In this document: positions 26,800 to 35,525 of the stretch, in pieces
Position numbering within the stretch: the stretch's first letter is position 1
How the letters are laid out: the number at the start of each line of letters is the position of its first letter
DNA from: Cryobacterium soli
GTDB lineage: Bacteria > Actinomycetota > Actinomycetes > Actinomycetales > Microbacteriaceae
Direction of reading: 5' to 3'
Assembly (NCBI RefSeq): GCF_003611035.1
Contig: NZ_CP030033.1
Span: 2,790,001-2,854,000 of the forward strand
Length of the DNA stretch: 64,000 nt
Notes under the pieces: generated by a model
Told to the model about the DNA's origin: nothing
Seen by the model: the letters and a program-made list of their open reading frames with translations, nothing else
The model's database searches: none
Translations under genes and position numbers: made by a program

Positions 26800-27805
26800 C
26801 CAGGACTGGTTCGACAAGGACTTCTACAAGGTTCTCGGGGTCTCGAAAGACGTCTCCGCCGCCGACCTGAAGAAGGCGTACCGCAAGCTCGCGCGGAAGT
26901 ACCACCCCGACTCCAACCCGGGCAACCCCGCAGCGGAGGCGAAGTTCAAGGAGATCAGCGAGGCCCACTCGGTGATCGGTGACCCCGAACAGCGCAAGGA
27001 GTACGACGCCGTGCGCGCCATGGGCGGTGGAGCTCGCTTCACCGCCCCTGGCCAGGGTGGCCAGCAGGGTGGGTTCGACGACGTCTTCGGCGGCATGTTC
27101 GGCGGGGGAGCCCGGCAACAGGGCTACTCCTATGAGCAGGCCGGCTTCGATGACATCCTCGGTGGCATGTTCGGCCGTGGCGGACAGGGCGCCGGCGCTG
27201 CCGGTGGCCGGTTCGGCACGCCGAGCGGCGGCTACCGCGGTTTCGGCGGCCCCAGCAAGGGCCGCGACGTCATCGCGTCCACCACGGTCGACTTCATCAC
27301 CGCCACCCACGGCGATCAGATCACCCTGCAGACGCAGGAGGGTCGGCCGATCAAGGTCAAGATCCCCGCGGGCGTCGCCGACGGCCAGAAGATCAAGCTG
27401 CGCGGGCAGGGGCAACCCAGCCCGGATGGCGGCGAGCCCGGAGACATCGTGCTCACCGTGACCGTGCGCAAGCACCCGGTCTTCGAGCGTGAGGGTCTGA
27501 ACCTGCGCGTGAACGTGCCGGTGACCTTCGTCGAGGCCGCTCTCGGCGCCACCATCGAGGTGCCCACCCTCGGCGGGCCCCCGGTGAAGCTGCGCGTGGC
27601 CCCCGGCACCCCCAGTGGCCGGGTACTCCGGGTCAAGGGCCGCGGCGTCGTCACGCCGAAGGGCACCGGCGACCTGCTCGCCGTAGTCCAGGTGGCCGTG
27701 CCGTCGCACCTCTCGAAGGACGCCGAGGAGAAACTCCTCGCCTTCAACGAGGCCCTGCCCAAGGAGAACCCGCGCGACGAACTCATCGCCCGGGCCAAGG
27801 GGTAA
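26792..27805 (+). CDS. dnaJ: DnaJ-family chaperone lacking the zinc-finger domain
   Basis: This 337-residue co-chaperone has a J-domain (DFYKVLGVSKDVSAADLKKA, with the HPD of KYHPDSNPG) and a Gly/Phe-rich region with GGMFGG repeats. Two beta-barrel client-binding domains follow (ITLQTQEGRPIKVKIPAGV, LGATIEVPTLGGPPVKL). No CxxCxGxG zinc-finger repeats occur, so it is CbpA/type II-like despite its dnaK-operon position. ATG at 26792 overlaps grpE and begins just before the J-domain. A second DnaJ with zinc fingers may exist elsewhere. Confidence 0.93.
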   Translation: MASQDWFDKDFYKVLGVSKDVSAADLKKAYRKLARKYHPDSNPGNPAAEAKFKEISEAHSVIGDPEQRKEYDAVRAMGGGARFTAPGQGGQQGGFDDVFGGMFGGGARQQGYSYEQAGFDDILGGMFGRGGQGAGAAGGRFGTPSGGYRGFGGPSKGRDVIASTTVDFITATHGDQITLQTQEGRPIKVKIPAGVADGQKIKLRGQGQPSPDGGEPGDIVLTVTVRKHPVFEREGLNLRVNVPVTFVEAALGATIEVPTLGGPPVKLRVAPGTPSGRVLRVKGRGVVTPKGTGDLLAVVQVAVPSHLSKDAEEKLLAFNEALPKENPRDELIARAKG

Positions 27806-27814
27806 CGAACGCCG

Positions 27815-28228
27815 ATGGATGAGAACACCCGGGTCTTCGTGATCAGTACCGCCGCAGAGCTTGCCGGGATGCACCCGCAAACCCTGCGGCAATACGACCG
27901 CCTGGGCCTCGTCAGCCCCGACCGCACGCCGGGCCGCTCGCGCCGCTATTCAATGCGCGACGTGGCCCGGCTGCGGGAGATCGCCGACCTGGGCGCTGAG
28001 GGCGTGAGCCTGGAAGGCATCCGGCGCATTCTCGCGTTAGAGGACACCGTGCGTTCACTGCGGAACCGGGTGGGCGACCTCGAGGCCGCCCTGGCCGACG
28101 AACTGCTCAACCGGCCGGGCCGCCGTGTCTTCGCGGCCGGCTCCGCCGGCGAGGTCATCTCGATGCGCGCGGGAACCCGCACCCGCCGCTCCAACCAGAT
28201 CGTGATCTGGCGCCCCCTCGACAAATAG
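27815..28228 (+). CDS. hspR: heat-shock repressor HspR (MerR family)
   Basis: This 137-residue MerR-type repressor binds HAIR sites upstream of dnaK, with DnaK as co-repressor in known actinobacteria. The winged helix reads FVISTAAELAGMHPQTLRQY and DRLGLVSPDRTPGRSRRYS, followed by a dimerising coiled coil (LEDTVRSLRNRVGDLEAALA). A Ser/Arg-rich tail ends in VIWRPLDK. It lies 9 bp after dnaJ, last in the operon it regulates. Confidence 0.95.
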   Translation: MDENTRVFVISTAAELAGMHPQTLRQYDRLGLVSPDRTPGRSRRYSMRDVARLREIADLGAEGVSLEGIRRILALEDTVRSLRNRVGDLEAALADELLNRPGRRVFAAGSAGEVISMRAGTRTRRSNQIVIWRPLDK

Positions 28229-28264
28229 CGACCCGATCCGGCGTGTATTCGCGCCCGTCTCGTC

Positions 28265-28338
28265 GGTCGAGCTCGTCGAGACCTCGTGAGCCGGCCTGTC
28301 GTCGTACGTCGCCTGGGTTCGACGAGCTCAACCGGCGG
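28265..28338. repeat. interspersed palindromic element, copy 1
   Basis: A roughly 74-bp imperfect inverted repeat has arms GGTCGAGCTCGTCGAGACC and GGTTCGACGAGCTCAACC around an inner part with GTGAGCCGGC. The same design occurs at 45887-45961, and half-elements occur at 29991-30059. It fills the space after hspR and covers the last codons of the convergent XRE gene. It could act as a bidirectional terminator or be a REP/MITE-like element. Confidence 0.65.
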
Positions 28339-29200
28339 GTTCACTGGCCGAGCCGGTGGCATCGAATGCTGGGGTGAGCGACTGCAGGCCCGTGACCCGC
28401 AGCAGGTCGAGCTTCTGCTCGTCTGCACTGCCGGGCACGACCGTGTAGACCACGATGCGCAGGTCGCCGCCGGGCACCGTCATCACGTCGCAGTCGACGG
28501 TGATGGGCCCGACCGCGGTGCGGGTGACGGTTTTCCGGCTCCAGCGGTGCTCGGCCACCCGGGCCTCGCCCCAGCGGCGTTCGAATTCGGGCGACGCGGC
28601 ACGCAGCCGGGCCACCAGCTGCGCCAGTTGGCCGTCGTGCGGGTACCGGCCCACGGCCGTGCGCAGGTCAGCCGCGAGGTCGCTGGCGAAGTCCTCTTCG
28701 TGCTGGGCGTCGAACTCGACACCCTCATGCCCCCACATGAAATGCCGCCAGACCAGATTGCGTTCGATGCCGACATAGCGCGACGGGTCGCCGGTCAGGG
28801 CGGCCCAGAGCGGGTTCCACAGCAGGATGTCGTGGGACGCGGTGAACACAGCCATCGGCACGTCCCCCAGCCTGTCGATGATCCGCTGCACGCCAGGGGT
28901 CACGTGCTCAGGCACTGTCCCGCGGGCCGGAGGGGCGACGCCGGCGACCCGGTAGAGGTGGTCACGCTCGGCCGGGGTCACGCGCAGGGCGAGAGCCAGG
29001 GCGCCCAGCATCTGCGGGGAGGGATTGACCGCTCGGCCCTGCTCGAGACGCACGATGTAGTCCACGCTCACGCCGGCGAGGGCGGCGAGCTCTTCGCGGC
29101 GGAGGCCGGTAGTTCGGCGTCCAGCGCCGGCCGGCAGCCCGACATCCGCTGGCCGCACGCGGTCGCGCCACGCACGCAGCACGCTGGCGAATTCACTCAT
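28328..29200 (-). CDS. XRE-family regulator with MmyB-like ligand-binding domain
   Basis: This 290-residue regulator has an N-terminal HTH (TTGLRREELAALAGVSVDY, then IVRLEQGRAVNPSPQML). The C-terminal half matches the MmyB-like PAS-type ligand domain common in actinobacteria (DVPMAVFTASHDILLWNPLW, RNLVWRHFMW). ATG at 29200 is chosen; a CAGAAT box (29207-29212) lies 6 nt upstream, so the mRNA may be leaderless. The divergent neighbour is the frameshifted SDR, a common arrangement for this family, so it probably controlled that gene. Its 3' end lies in a palindromic repeat. Confidence 0.88.
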   Translation of the reverse strand: MSEFASVLRAWRDRVRPADVGLPAGAGRRTTGLRREELAALAGVSVDYIVRLEQGRAVNPSPQMLGALALALRVTPAERDHLYRVAGVAPPARGTVPEHVTPGVQRIIDRLGDVPMAVFTASHDILLWNPLWAALTGDPSRYVGIERNLVWRHFMWGHEGVEFDAQHEEDFASDLAADLRTAVGRYPHDGQLAQLVARLRAASPEFERRWGEARVAEHRWSRKTVTRTAVGPITVDCDVMTVPGGDLRIVVYTVVPGSADEQKLDLLRVTGLQSLTPAFDATGSASEPAG

Positions 29201-29301
29201 GGCCCCATTCTGCCCGGCGCCGCTCGATTCATCGTGGTACTCGCAGTCCCACCGTCGAGGGGTGCCTGGGTGAATGCGGGTGCGGGCCGCAGCATGGACC
29301 A

Positions 29302-29981
29302 ATGACACTCACACTCATCACCGGGGCCAACAAGAGCCTCGGCCTCGAAACCGCCCGCCGCCTCATCGAGGCCGGCCACACCGTCTACGCCGGGATGCGC
29401 GACCTTGCGAACGGGGATGCCGCCCGTGAGCTGGGCGCCCACCCCGTGCAGCTGGACGTCACCGACCAGGCGAGCGTCGACGCCGCGTTCGCCTCCCTGC
29501 CCGACCTGGACGTGCTCGTCAACAACGCCGGCATCCTCGGCACCTCGTTCGGGGTCGATGACCTATCGACCGAGACGATGGCCGCGGTGTTCGACACGAA
29601 TGTGCTGGGGATCGTGCGCGTCACCCAGGCCGCGTTGCCCGCGCTTCGCCGCTCGGCGCATCCGGTGATCGTCAACGTCGCGTCAGGCGTCGGCTGGCCC
29701 GTTTTCTCAGCACCGAGGGACACGACGAGTTCCCGGTGCCAGCCATCCCCTACGCGGCATCGAAGGCCGCGGTGATCGCGCTTACCGTGCAGTACGCGAA
29801 GAACCTGCCGTCGTTCCGCATCAACGTGAGCGACCCCGGGTACACCGCCACGGACTTCAATCGCCACGGCGGCCACCAGACGGTGACCGAGGGCACGGAT
29901 GCGACGGTGGCCCTGGCCCTCCTGGGCCCGACCGGCCCCACCGGCGAGTTCCACAACCGAACCGGCCGCATCGACTACTGA
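29302..29981 (+). pseudogene. short-chain dehydrogenase, frameshifted
   Basis: The first frame gives a normal SDR N terminus: LTLITGANKSLGLETARRL, then LVNNAGILGTSFGVDD and VIVNVASGVGW. Near 29690-29705 it runs into nonsense and stops at 29775. From the same point the frame one base back continues sensibly as LARFLSTEGHDEFPVPAIPY, with the catalytic YAASK, through VSDPGYTATDFN to a stop at 29981. One missing base would restore a protein of about 226 residues. Either a recent mutation or a sequencing error is possible. It is divergent from an XRE regulator. Confidence 0.8.
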
Positions 29982-29990
29982 GCAGTCCCG

Positions 29991-30059
29991 CGGTCTCGAC
30001 AGGCTCGACCAGCGTGTGGGGGTTTCGACAGGCTCAACCAGCGGGCTCGACCAGCGTGC
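29991..30059. repeat. interspersed repeat, tandem half-elements
   Basis: CTCGACAGGCTCGACCAGCG, then TTTCGACAGGCTCAACCAGCG in slightly altered form, then GGCTCGACCAGCG lie in a row between the SDR remnant and the LysR gene. They match the right arm of the palindromic elements at 28265 and 45887. Confidence 0.6.
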
Positions 30060-30088
30060 CGTCTTCTGATCGCCGCCGCACTCAGTAA

Positions 30089-30094
30089 TAAGAT
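30089..30094 (+). promoter_or_regulatory. -10 box for leaderless lysR-family transcript
   Basis: TAAGAT ends 6 nt before the ATG at 30101, inside a short AT-rich patch. No ribosome-binding site precedes the ATG. Confidence 0.5.
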
Positions 30095-30100
30095 TGCTGA

Positions 30101-31036
30101 ATGGAATTGCGCCAGCTTGAGCACTTTGTGACGGTCGCCGACGAACGCCACTTCACCCGGGCAGCCGAGCTGCTGCACATCTCCCAGTCGGGGCTCTCCG
30201 CGTCCATTCGGGCGCTCGAGATCGAGCTGGGCACGTCGCTGTTCATCCGCAGCACCCGCCGGGTCGAGCTCACGGCCGCCGGCCAGGCCCTGCTGGCAGA
30301 TGCGCTGCGCACGCTCGCGAGCGCCGCCGCCGCCCAGAACGCGGTCGCCGCGGTGCGCGGCCTGATGCGCGGCCGCCTCACCGTGGGCGCCGAGCCGTGC
30401 CTGGGCTCCGTGGACCTGCCCGCCGAGCTCGCCCGCTTCCGCACCGCCAACCAGGGGGTTGAGGTGCGGCTGCGCCAGGTGGGCTCCGTCGAGCTCATCG
30501 AGGGCGTGGCGAGCGGCACCACCGACGTTGCCCTGGTCGTGGTGACAGGCGACACCCCGCCCGGGGTGCGCCTGCACCCGTTGAGCAGCCAGAAGATGGT
30601 GGTGCTCTGCCACCCCGACCACCCCGTCGCGTCCCTCGACGAGGTAGACCTGGAGACCCTCCGGGCCGAGCCCCTGGTCGGCTTCCAGGCCGGCTGGGGC
30701 GCGCATATGCTCGCCCGGCGCGCGTTCGCCGCGGCCGGCTTCGAGTACCGGGCGGCGCTGGAGGTCAACGACGTGCATCCGCTGCTCGAATTGGTGGGAT
30801 ACAACCTCGGTGTGGCGATCGTGCCCACGAGTTTCGCGCAGAAGCGGCCGGATGACCTCGTGGCCGTGCCGCTGCCGGCCAGCGTGCCTGAGTGGACCGT
30901 GGCCGTCGCCGTGGCCGACGAGCCGAGCCCGGCCGCGTCGGCGTTCCTCGAGCAACTACTCGAAGACGTCGCCGCCGCCCGGACCGGCACCGAGGTCCTC
31001 GGTGCAGCAGACGACCGCGTGGGCACTGCGGCCTGA
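30101..31036 (+). CDS. LysR-family transcriptional regulator
   Basis: This 311-residue protein has the LysR winged helix (LRQLEHFVTVADERHFTRAA, then ELLHISQSGLSASIRALE) and a two-lobed effector domain (LTVGAEPCLGSVDLPAELAR, VVVLCHPDHPVASL, YNLGVAIVPTSF). Length is normal. The frameshifted SDR upstream and the ABM-domain gene downstream (convergent) give no firm target. The protein starts at an apparently leaderless promoter. Confidence 0.9.
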   Translation: MELRQLEHFVTVADERHFTRAAELLHISQSGLSASIRALEIELGTSLFIRSTRRVELTAAGQALLADALRTLASAAAAQNAVAAVRGLMRGRLTVGAEPCLGSVDLPAELARFRTANQGVEVRLRQVGSVELIEGVASGTTDVALVVVTGDTPPGVRLHPLSSQKMVVLCHPDHPVASLDEVDLETLRAEPLVGFQAGWGAHMLARRAFAAAGFEYRAALEVNDVHPLLELVGYNLGVAIVPTSFAQKRPDDLVAVPLPASVPEWTVAVAVADEPSPAASAFLEQLLEDVAAARTGTEVLGAADDRVGTAA

Positions 31037-31050
31037 GCAACCGTCTGGGG

Positions 31051-31353
31051 CTAGAGGCCCAGCGGGATCCGCTCGGAGAAGACAGTCTTCACGGGCGGGG
31101 CGGCCAGGATCTCGCCGAGCCGGTTGACGCCCTCCGGGGTGGTGCGCCACTCGGCGTAGGCCGCGTGGTCGGCCGCGTTGGCCCAGGTCTCGACCACGAT
31201 CACGTGTGTCGCGTCGGCGTCGTCCACGATCACTTCGAGTCCCTCGTTACCGGGCCAGGCGCGGGTGGCGGTCAGGGTCTCGGTGAGCACAGCGGCTGCG
31301 CGATCGAGCGCGTTCGGGTCGAGCTGCAGGGTGAGATGAACGGTGGCGGTCAT
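31051..31353 (-). CDS. antibiotic biosynthesis monooxygenase (ABM)-domain protein
   Basis: This 100-residue ferredoxin-like-fold protein resembles the ABM/quinone monooxygenase-like family: an N-terminal strand (TATVHLTLQLDP), a central VIVVETWANAADHAAYAEW and a C-terminal strand. ATG at 31353 follows TGGAG. Members act as small cofactor-free oxygenases or stress proteins. It lies 94 bp downstream of, and on the same strand as, the aldo/keto reductase. Substrate unknown. Confidence 0.75.
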   Translation of the reverse strand: MTATVHLTLQLDPNALDRAAAVLTETLTATRAWPGNEGLEVIVDDADATHVIVVETWANAADHAAYAEWRTTPEGVNRLGEILAAPPVKTVFSERIPLGL

Positions 31354-31447
31354 GGGTGCTCCAGTTTCGGTTGTACTGACAGACAACACGGCGGCCGGAA
31401 CAGAATTCCCGGCCGCCGTGCTGGTCATGCGGTGTGCTCGGTGCGGT

Positions 31448-32308
31448 TCAGGCCGCGTTGAGCGCGGCCAGTTCCTCGGCCGAGAGGGTGAGGTCGGCCG
31501 CGTGGGCCGAATCCCGGATGCTCTCCGGCCGGCTCGCCCCGGGAATGGGGATCACCCGGGGGGAGGCGGCCAGGTGCCAGGCCAGCGTGACGACCTGCGG
31601 GCTCACGCCGTGGGCATCCGCCACCTGCTGGAACGGGGCGAACCGGGTGCCGAGGTCGGCGGCGGACTTGATGCCGCCCAGCGGGCTCCAGGACAGGAAC
31701 GCGACACCGAGTTCGGTGCAGAGGTCCAGCTCGGCCTGGCTGCTGCGGAACGCCGGCGAGTACTGGTTCTGTACACTGGCCAGCCGGCCGCCGAGGATCT
31801 CATACGCCTCGCGGATCTGCTCCGGGTTGGCGTTGGAGATGCCGGCGAGGCGGATGACACCGTCGTCGAGCAGGTCGCGGATGGCGCCGATGGAATCCGC
31901 GTAGGGAACCGCCGGGTCGGGCCGGTGGTGGTGGTACAGGTCGATGGCGTCGCCGCCGAGCCGCGCCAGCGACGCCTTCGCCGCCTGCTTGAGGTACTCG
32001 GGCCGCCCGTCGACGTACCAGCTGCCGTCGCCGGGGCGCAGGTGCCCGCCCTTGGTGGCCACGACCACCTGCGAGGTGTCGCCGCCCCAGGATGCAAGGG
32101 CGCGGGCGATGAGCGACTCGTTGTGGCCGACCTCGTCGGCGTGCAGGTGGTACGCATCCGCCGTGTCGATCAGGGTCACGCCCTCCTCGAGGGCGGCGTG
32201 GATGGTGGCGATGGAGCGGGCCTCGTCTGGCCGGCCCTCGATCGACATGGGCATGCCGCCCAGGCCGATGGAACTCACGGTGCGGTCGCCGAGTTGACGG
32301 GTCTTCAT
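31448..32308 (-). CDS. aldo/keto reductase
   Basis: This 286-residue NADPH-linked reductase has SSIGLGGMPMS, the catalytic Asp and Tyr in LIDTADAYHLHADEVGHNE, Lys in VVATKGGHLRPGDG and His in LYHHHRPDP. The C-terminal cofactor-binding IPIPGASRPESIRDSA is typical. It lies 28 bp after the epimerase-like gene and with it and the second aldo/keto reductase probably forms one leftward operon. The substrate cannot be told from sequence. Confidence 0.85.
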   Translation of the reverse strand: MKTRQLGDRTVSSIGLGGMPMSIEGRPDEARSIATIHAALEEGVTLIDTADAYHLHADEVGHNESLIARALASWGGDTSQVVVATKGGHLRPGDGSWYVDGRPEYLKQAAKASLARLGGDAIDLYHHHRPDPAVPYADSIGAIRDLLDDGVIRLAGISNANPEQIREAYEILGGRLASVQNQYSPAFRSSQAELDLCTELGVAFLSWSPLGGIKSAADLGTRFAPFQQVADAHGVSPQVVTLAWHLAASPRVIPIPGASRPESIRDSAHAADLTLSAEELAALNAA

Positions 32309-32336
32309 ACGGTGTCCAATCTGGTCAAACGGATGG

Positions 32337-33338
32337 TCAGGAACGGGTGGAATGCGCGCTCACGAGCCGGTCGAGCGTGGCGTTGAGCGCCGCATCCACG
32401 ACCTGCTGCTCCGGATGCGCGTCGAACCAGGCGATCGCCTCGCGGAAGCCGAGGGCGACGGGAGTGGTGCAGACGAAGTCGGGCACGAGCGCTTTCACCT
32501 TGGTGTTGTCGAAGATGACCGAGTGTGATCGGTCGCCGAGCAGCCCGCCGCTCCACTCCGGGTTCTCGGCGGCCATGGTGTCGCTGGCCACGTGCACGAT
32601 CTCGGGCGCGGGGGCGCCGGCCGCGCGGGCGTACTCTGCGTAGATGGCGTCCCAGGGCAGGTACTCGTCCGAGGTGATGGTGAAGCTGTCGCCCAGGGCC
32701 TGGGACCGGCCGAACAGGCCGACGAGAGCCTTGGCGAAGTCGGTGCTGTGCGTGAGCGTCCACAGCGACGTGCCGTCGCCGTGCACCACGACCGGCTGGC
32801 CAGTGCGCATCCGGTGGATGTCGGTCCAGCCGTTCAGCAGCGTGATCTGGGTGCGGTCGTAGGTGTGCGACGGGCGGATGATCGTGACCGGGAAGCCCTG
32901 CTCGCGGTAGGCCTCCATCAGAACGTCTTCGCAGGCGATCTTGTCGCGGGAGTACTGCCAGAACGGGTTATGCAGCGGTGTGGACTCCCGCACCGGCAGC
33001 GCGGCCGGCGGCTTCTGGTACGCCGAGGCCGAGCTGATGAAGACGTACTGACCGGTGCGACCGGCGAACTGGGCGATGTCGGCGCGTACGTGCTCGGGTG
33101 TGAACGCCACGAAGTCCACGACGACGTCGAAGGTGCGCTCACCGAGGGCGGCGGTGACCGCCTCCGCATCCCGTACGTCGGCGGTGATGAGCTCGGCGGC
33201 GGCGGGCACCTCACGCAGGTCGGACTGGCCGCGGTTGAGCACGGTGAGACGGTGCCCGCGGGCCACGGCCAGCTCCGCGGCGGCCGCGCTGATGACGCCA
33301 CTGCCGCCGATGAAGAGAACGTTCACTGCGGCGCTCAC
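32337..33338 (-). CDS. NAD-dependent epimerase/dehydratase-family protein
   Basis: This 333-residue extended-SDR protein has a Rossmann start VLFIGGSGVISAAAAELAV, then VDFVAFTPEHVRADIAQF and a Ser-containing YVFISSASAYQKPP. The usual YxxxK appears as YSRDK in FWQYSRDKIACED. This is the pattern of atypical sugar-nucleotide epimerase-like proteins. GTG at 33338 overlaps the aldo/keto reductase stop as GTGA. It lies between two aldo/keto reductase genes, suggesting joint handling of an unknown carbonyl compound. Confidence 0.82.
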   Translation of the reverse strand: MSAAVNVLFIGGSGVISAAAAELAVARGHRLTVLNRGQSDLREVPAAAELITADVRDAEAVTAALGERTFDVVVDFVAFTPEHVRADIAQFAGRTGQYVFISSASAYQKPPAALPVRESTPLHNPFWQYSRDKIACEDVLMEAYREQGFPVTIIRPSHTYDRTQITLLNGWTDIHRMRTGQPVVVHGDGTSLWTLTHSTDFAKALVGLFGRSQALGDSFTITSDEYLPWDAIYAEYARAAGAPAPEIVHVASDTMAAENPEWSGGLLGDRSHSVIFDNTKVKALVPDFVCTTPVALGFREAIAWFDAHPEQQVVDAALNATLDRLVSAHSTRS

Positions 33339-34306
33339 CAGGCGTAGTCTTCCGGCGCGGTCTTGTAGCCGGGGAAGATCTCGTCGAGCCTCGTCAGCGC
33401 GGCCTGGTCGAGCTTCACGTCCACTGCACGCAGCCCGGCCTCGAGCTGGTCCATGGTGCGCGGGCCGATGATCGGTGCGGTCACGGCCTTCTGGTGCATC
33501 AGCCAGGCCAGGCCAAGGTCGCCCGGCTCGGTGCCGAGCTCGGCGGCGAAGTCCTCGTAGGCGCCGATGGCGTCACGGTTCTTCTCGAGCTTTTCCGCGT
33601 TGGCACCGGAGGCCCGGCGGCTGCCGTCCCGCTCCTTGCGCAGCACCCCACCGAGCAGGCCGCCCTCGAGCGGGGACCAGGGCATGATGCCCATCCCGTT
33701 GGCCTGCGCCGCCGGGATCACCTCACGTTCAATGTCGCGCTTGAGCAGGTTGTACAGCGACTGCTCGCTGACCAGCCCGGTGAAATTACGCTTGCGGGCC
33801 TCGGCCTGCGCGGTGGCGATGTGCCAGCCGGCGAAGTTGCTGCTGCCGGCGTAGAGGATCTTGCCCTGTGCCACTGCGGTTTCCATGGCCTGCCAGATCT
33901 CGTCCCACGGGGTGTCCCGGTCCACATGGTGGAACTGGAACAGGTCGATGTGGTCGGTCTGCAGCCGCTTCAGGCTTTCGTCGAGCGAACGACGGATGTT
34001 GAGCGCCGACAGTTTGCCGTCGTTGGGACGCTCGGACATGGTGCCGTAGACCTTCGTGGCCAGCACGGTGTCCTCGCGGCGCGCGCCACCCTGCGCGAAC
34101 CACCGGCCGAGGATGCTCTCGGTGGCGCCGCGGCCCAGCTTCGAGCCGTAGACGTTGGCAGTGTCGAAGAAGTTGATGCCCGCCGAACGCGCGGCGTCCA
34201 TGATGCCGAACGAGGTGGGCTCGTCGGTCTCCGGTCCGAAGTTCATGGTGCCCAGGCAGAGACGCGAAACCGACAGGCCGGAGCGGCCGAGGTGTGTGTA
34301 TTCCAT
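33335..34306 (-). CDS. aldo/keto reductase (second copy type)
   Basis: This 323-residue reductase belongs to the YghZ/Kvbeta-like branch. Features are LGRSGLSVSRLCLGTMNFG, FFDTANVYG with Asp/Tyr, VLATKVYG with Lys, and LFQFHHVDRDTPWDEIW with His. It differs clearly from the neighbour at 31448. A CAGCCT box 6 nt before the ATG (34313-34318) fits the leaderless pattern, though a weak GAGGG also precedes the start. It is first in the three-gene operon. Confidence 0.87.
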   Translation of the reverse strand: MEYTHLGRSGLSVSRLCLGTMNFGPETDEPTSFGIMDAARSAGINFFDTANVYGSKLGRGATESILGRWFAQGGARREDTVLATKVYGTMSERPNDGKLSALNIRRSLDESLKRLQTDHIDLFQFHHVDRDTPWDEIWQAMETAVAQGKILYAGSSNFAGWHIATAQAEARKRNFTGLVSEQSLYNLLKRDIEREVIPAAQANGMGIMPWSPLEGGLLGGVLRKERDGSRRASGANAEKLEKNRDAIGAYEDFAAELGTEPGDLGLAWLMHQKAVTAPIIGPRTMDQLEAGLRAVDVKLDQAALTRLDEIFPGYKTAPEDYAW

Positions 34307-34421
34307 ACCCTCAGGCTGCTCCTTGCGCCGCGTCGCTGTCCAACAGGAGAACCGGATGCCATCCAGCAGTCCGGCTTCTCAATCGGACGGACCGGGCACG
34401 ACGTGGGGCGGGGCGGTCCTG

Positions 34422-35393
34422 TCAGTCGGTGTCGAGACTGCCGGATCGCGGGTGTTCGACTGGGTGTGCGGTGGGTTGCCGGGTGGCGGTGACCGCGAGC
34501 AGGTCCAGCGACAGCCGCGGGTCCAGCCGCAGCGGCAGGTCGACGACCGACCGAATCTCCCAGCGCACGTGCAGGTTGCCGATGGAGAGCGACGGAGCCG
34601 GCAGCCCGGCGGGCGTCTCGACCGCGAACGGCAGGTCCACCACGGTGCCGGGGGTCAGGGTTCCCGCGGGAGCCAGCGTGACGGCGGCCATCACCGCCTC
34701 GGAGTGCCGGTATCCCTCGGATTCGCTCGCGTCCGGGTTCGCGTCTTGGCCGGGCCCGCCCCAGACCTCCTCGCAGCGCACGAGCTGTACCCGTACGCCC
34801 CGGGTGGCGACGGCGTCGTGGGCGCGGAGCCGCAGGACCCCGGTGAGCGGGGTGCCGGGTTCGAGCACGCGGGAGGAGAGCGCGATGAACTCGAGGGCGA
34901 CGTGGCCCAGGTTCTCCCCGACCGGCGGGTGGCCGATATCGGTGGCGCTGGTCTGGCCCCAGGACTGCACGTCGATGAGGCGCTCGCGCTTGATGATCTG
35001 CCCGCCGGCGGCCCGCAGCACGCACCGCACGGACCAGCCCACGTCGATGAGGTCGCCGCGCACCGAGGGCGGGCCGTCACTGGGGATGTTGAGGCTGCCA
35101 GTGAGCACCCGCGACTGGCCGGCCGGGATCGCGCCGGGTGCCGGCACCGTGATAGCGGCGAGTACCTCGGTACTGCGTTCCCGGGCAGGGAAGACACCAC
35201 CGTAGATATTGCCGCGGCCGTAGGTGTAGTTGACCTTGCGGATCAGCGAGATCTCGGCTGTGTCGATCAACGCGGCGCGGAGCGCCGTGATCCGGATGGT
35301 CACCCCCAGCGAATTGCCCTCGATCACCACGCCATCCGTGGGGGTGAGTTCGACCGAGACTTGTACCGCGGTATCGGTTGTTGTGACCACCAT
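34422..35393 (-). CDS. arrestin-/Spo0M-like beta-sandwich protein, function unknown
   Basis: This 323-residue protein has no signal peptide or membrane segment. It reads as two consecutive beta-sandwich halves. The first contains SLGVTIRITALRAALIDTAE, ISLIRKVNYTYGRGN and VLTGSLNIPSDGPPSVRGDL. The second contains LEPGTPLTGVLRLRAHDAVA, TRGVRVQLVRCEEVWGG and SIGNLHVRWEIRSVVDLPLR. This layout resembles arrestin-like and sporulation-control (Spo0M) proteins, which in other bacteria have scaffold or cell-envelope roles. It stands alone. The similarity is by pattern only. Confidence 0.6.
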   Translation of the reverse strand: MVVTTTDTAVQVSVELTPTDGVVIEGNSLGVTIRITALRAALIDTAEISLIRKVNYTYGRGNIYGGVFPARERSTEVLAAITVPAPGAIPAGQSRVLTGSLNIPSDGPPSVRGDLIDVGWSVRCVLRAAGGQIIKRERLIDVQSWGQTSATDIGHPPVGENLGHVALEFIALSSRVLEPGTPLTGVLRLRAHDAVATRGVRVQLVRCEEVWGGPGQDANPDASESEGYRHSEAVMAAVTLAPAGTLTPGTVVDLPFAVETPAGLPAPSLSIGNLHVRWEIRSVVDLPLRLDPRLSLDLLAVTATRQPTAHPVEHPRSGSLDTD

Positions 35394-35525
35394 GTCGCAC
35401 CAGACTTCCTGTAACCCGCTGTCAGAGACCCGTAAGACGGGGACAACGTACGCACAGTAAAGCCAGGCTTCGCCCCACGTTCAAGGGGATTGACTTGCCC
35501 GGTACGGTCTGCTTCGCCGAGCAGG

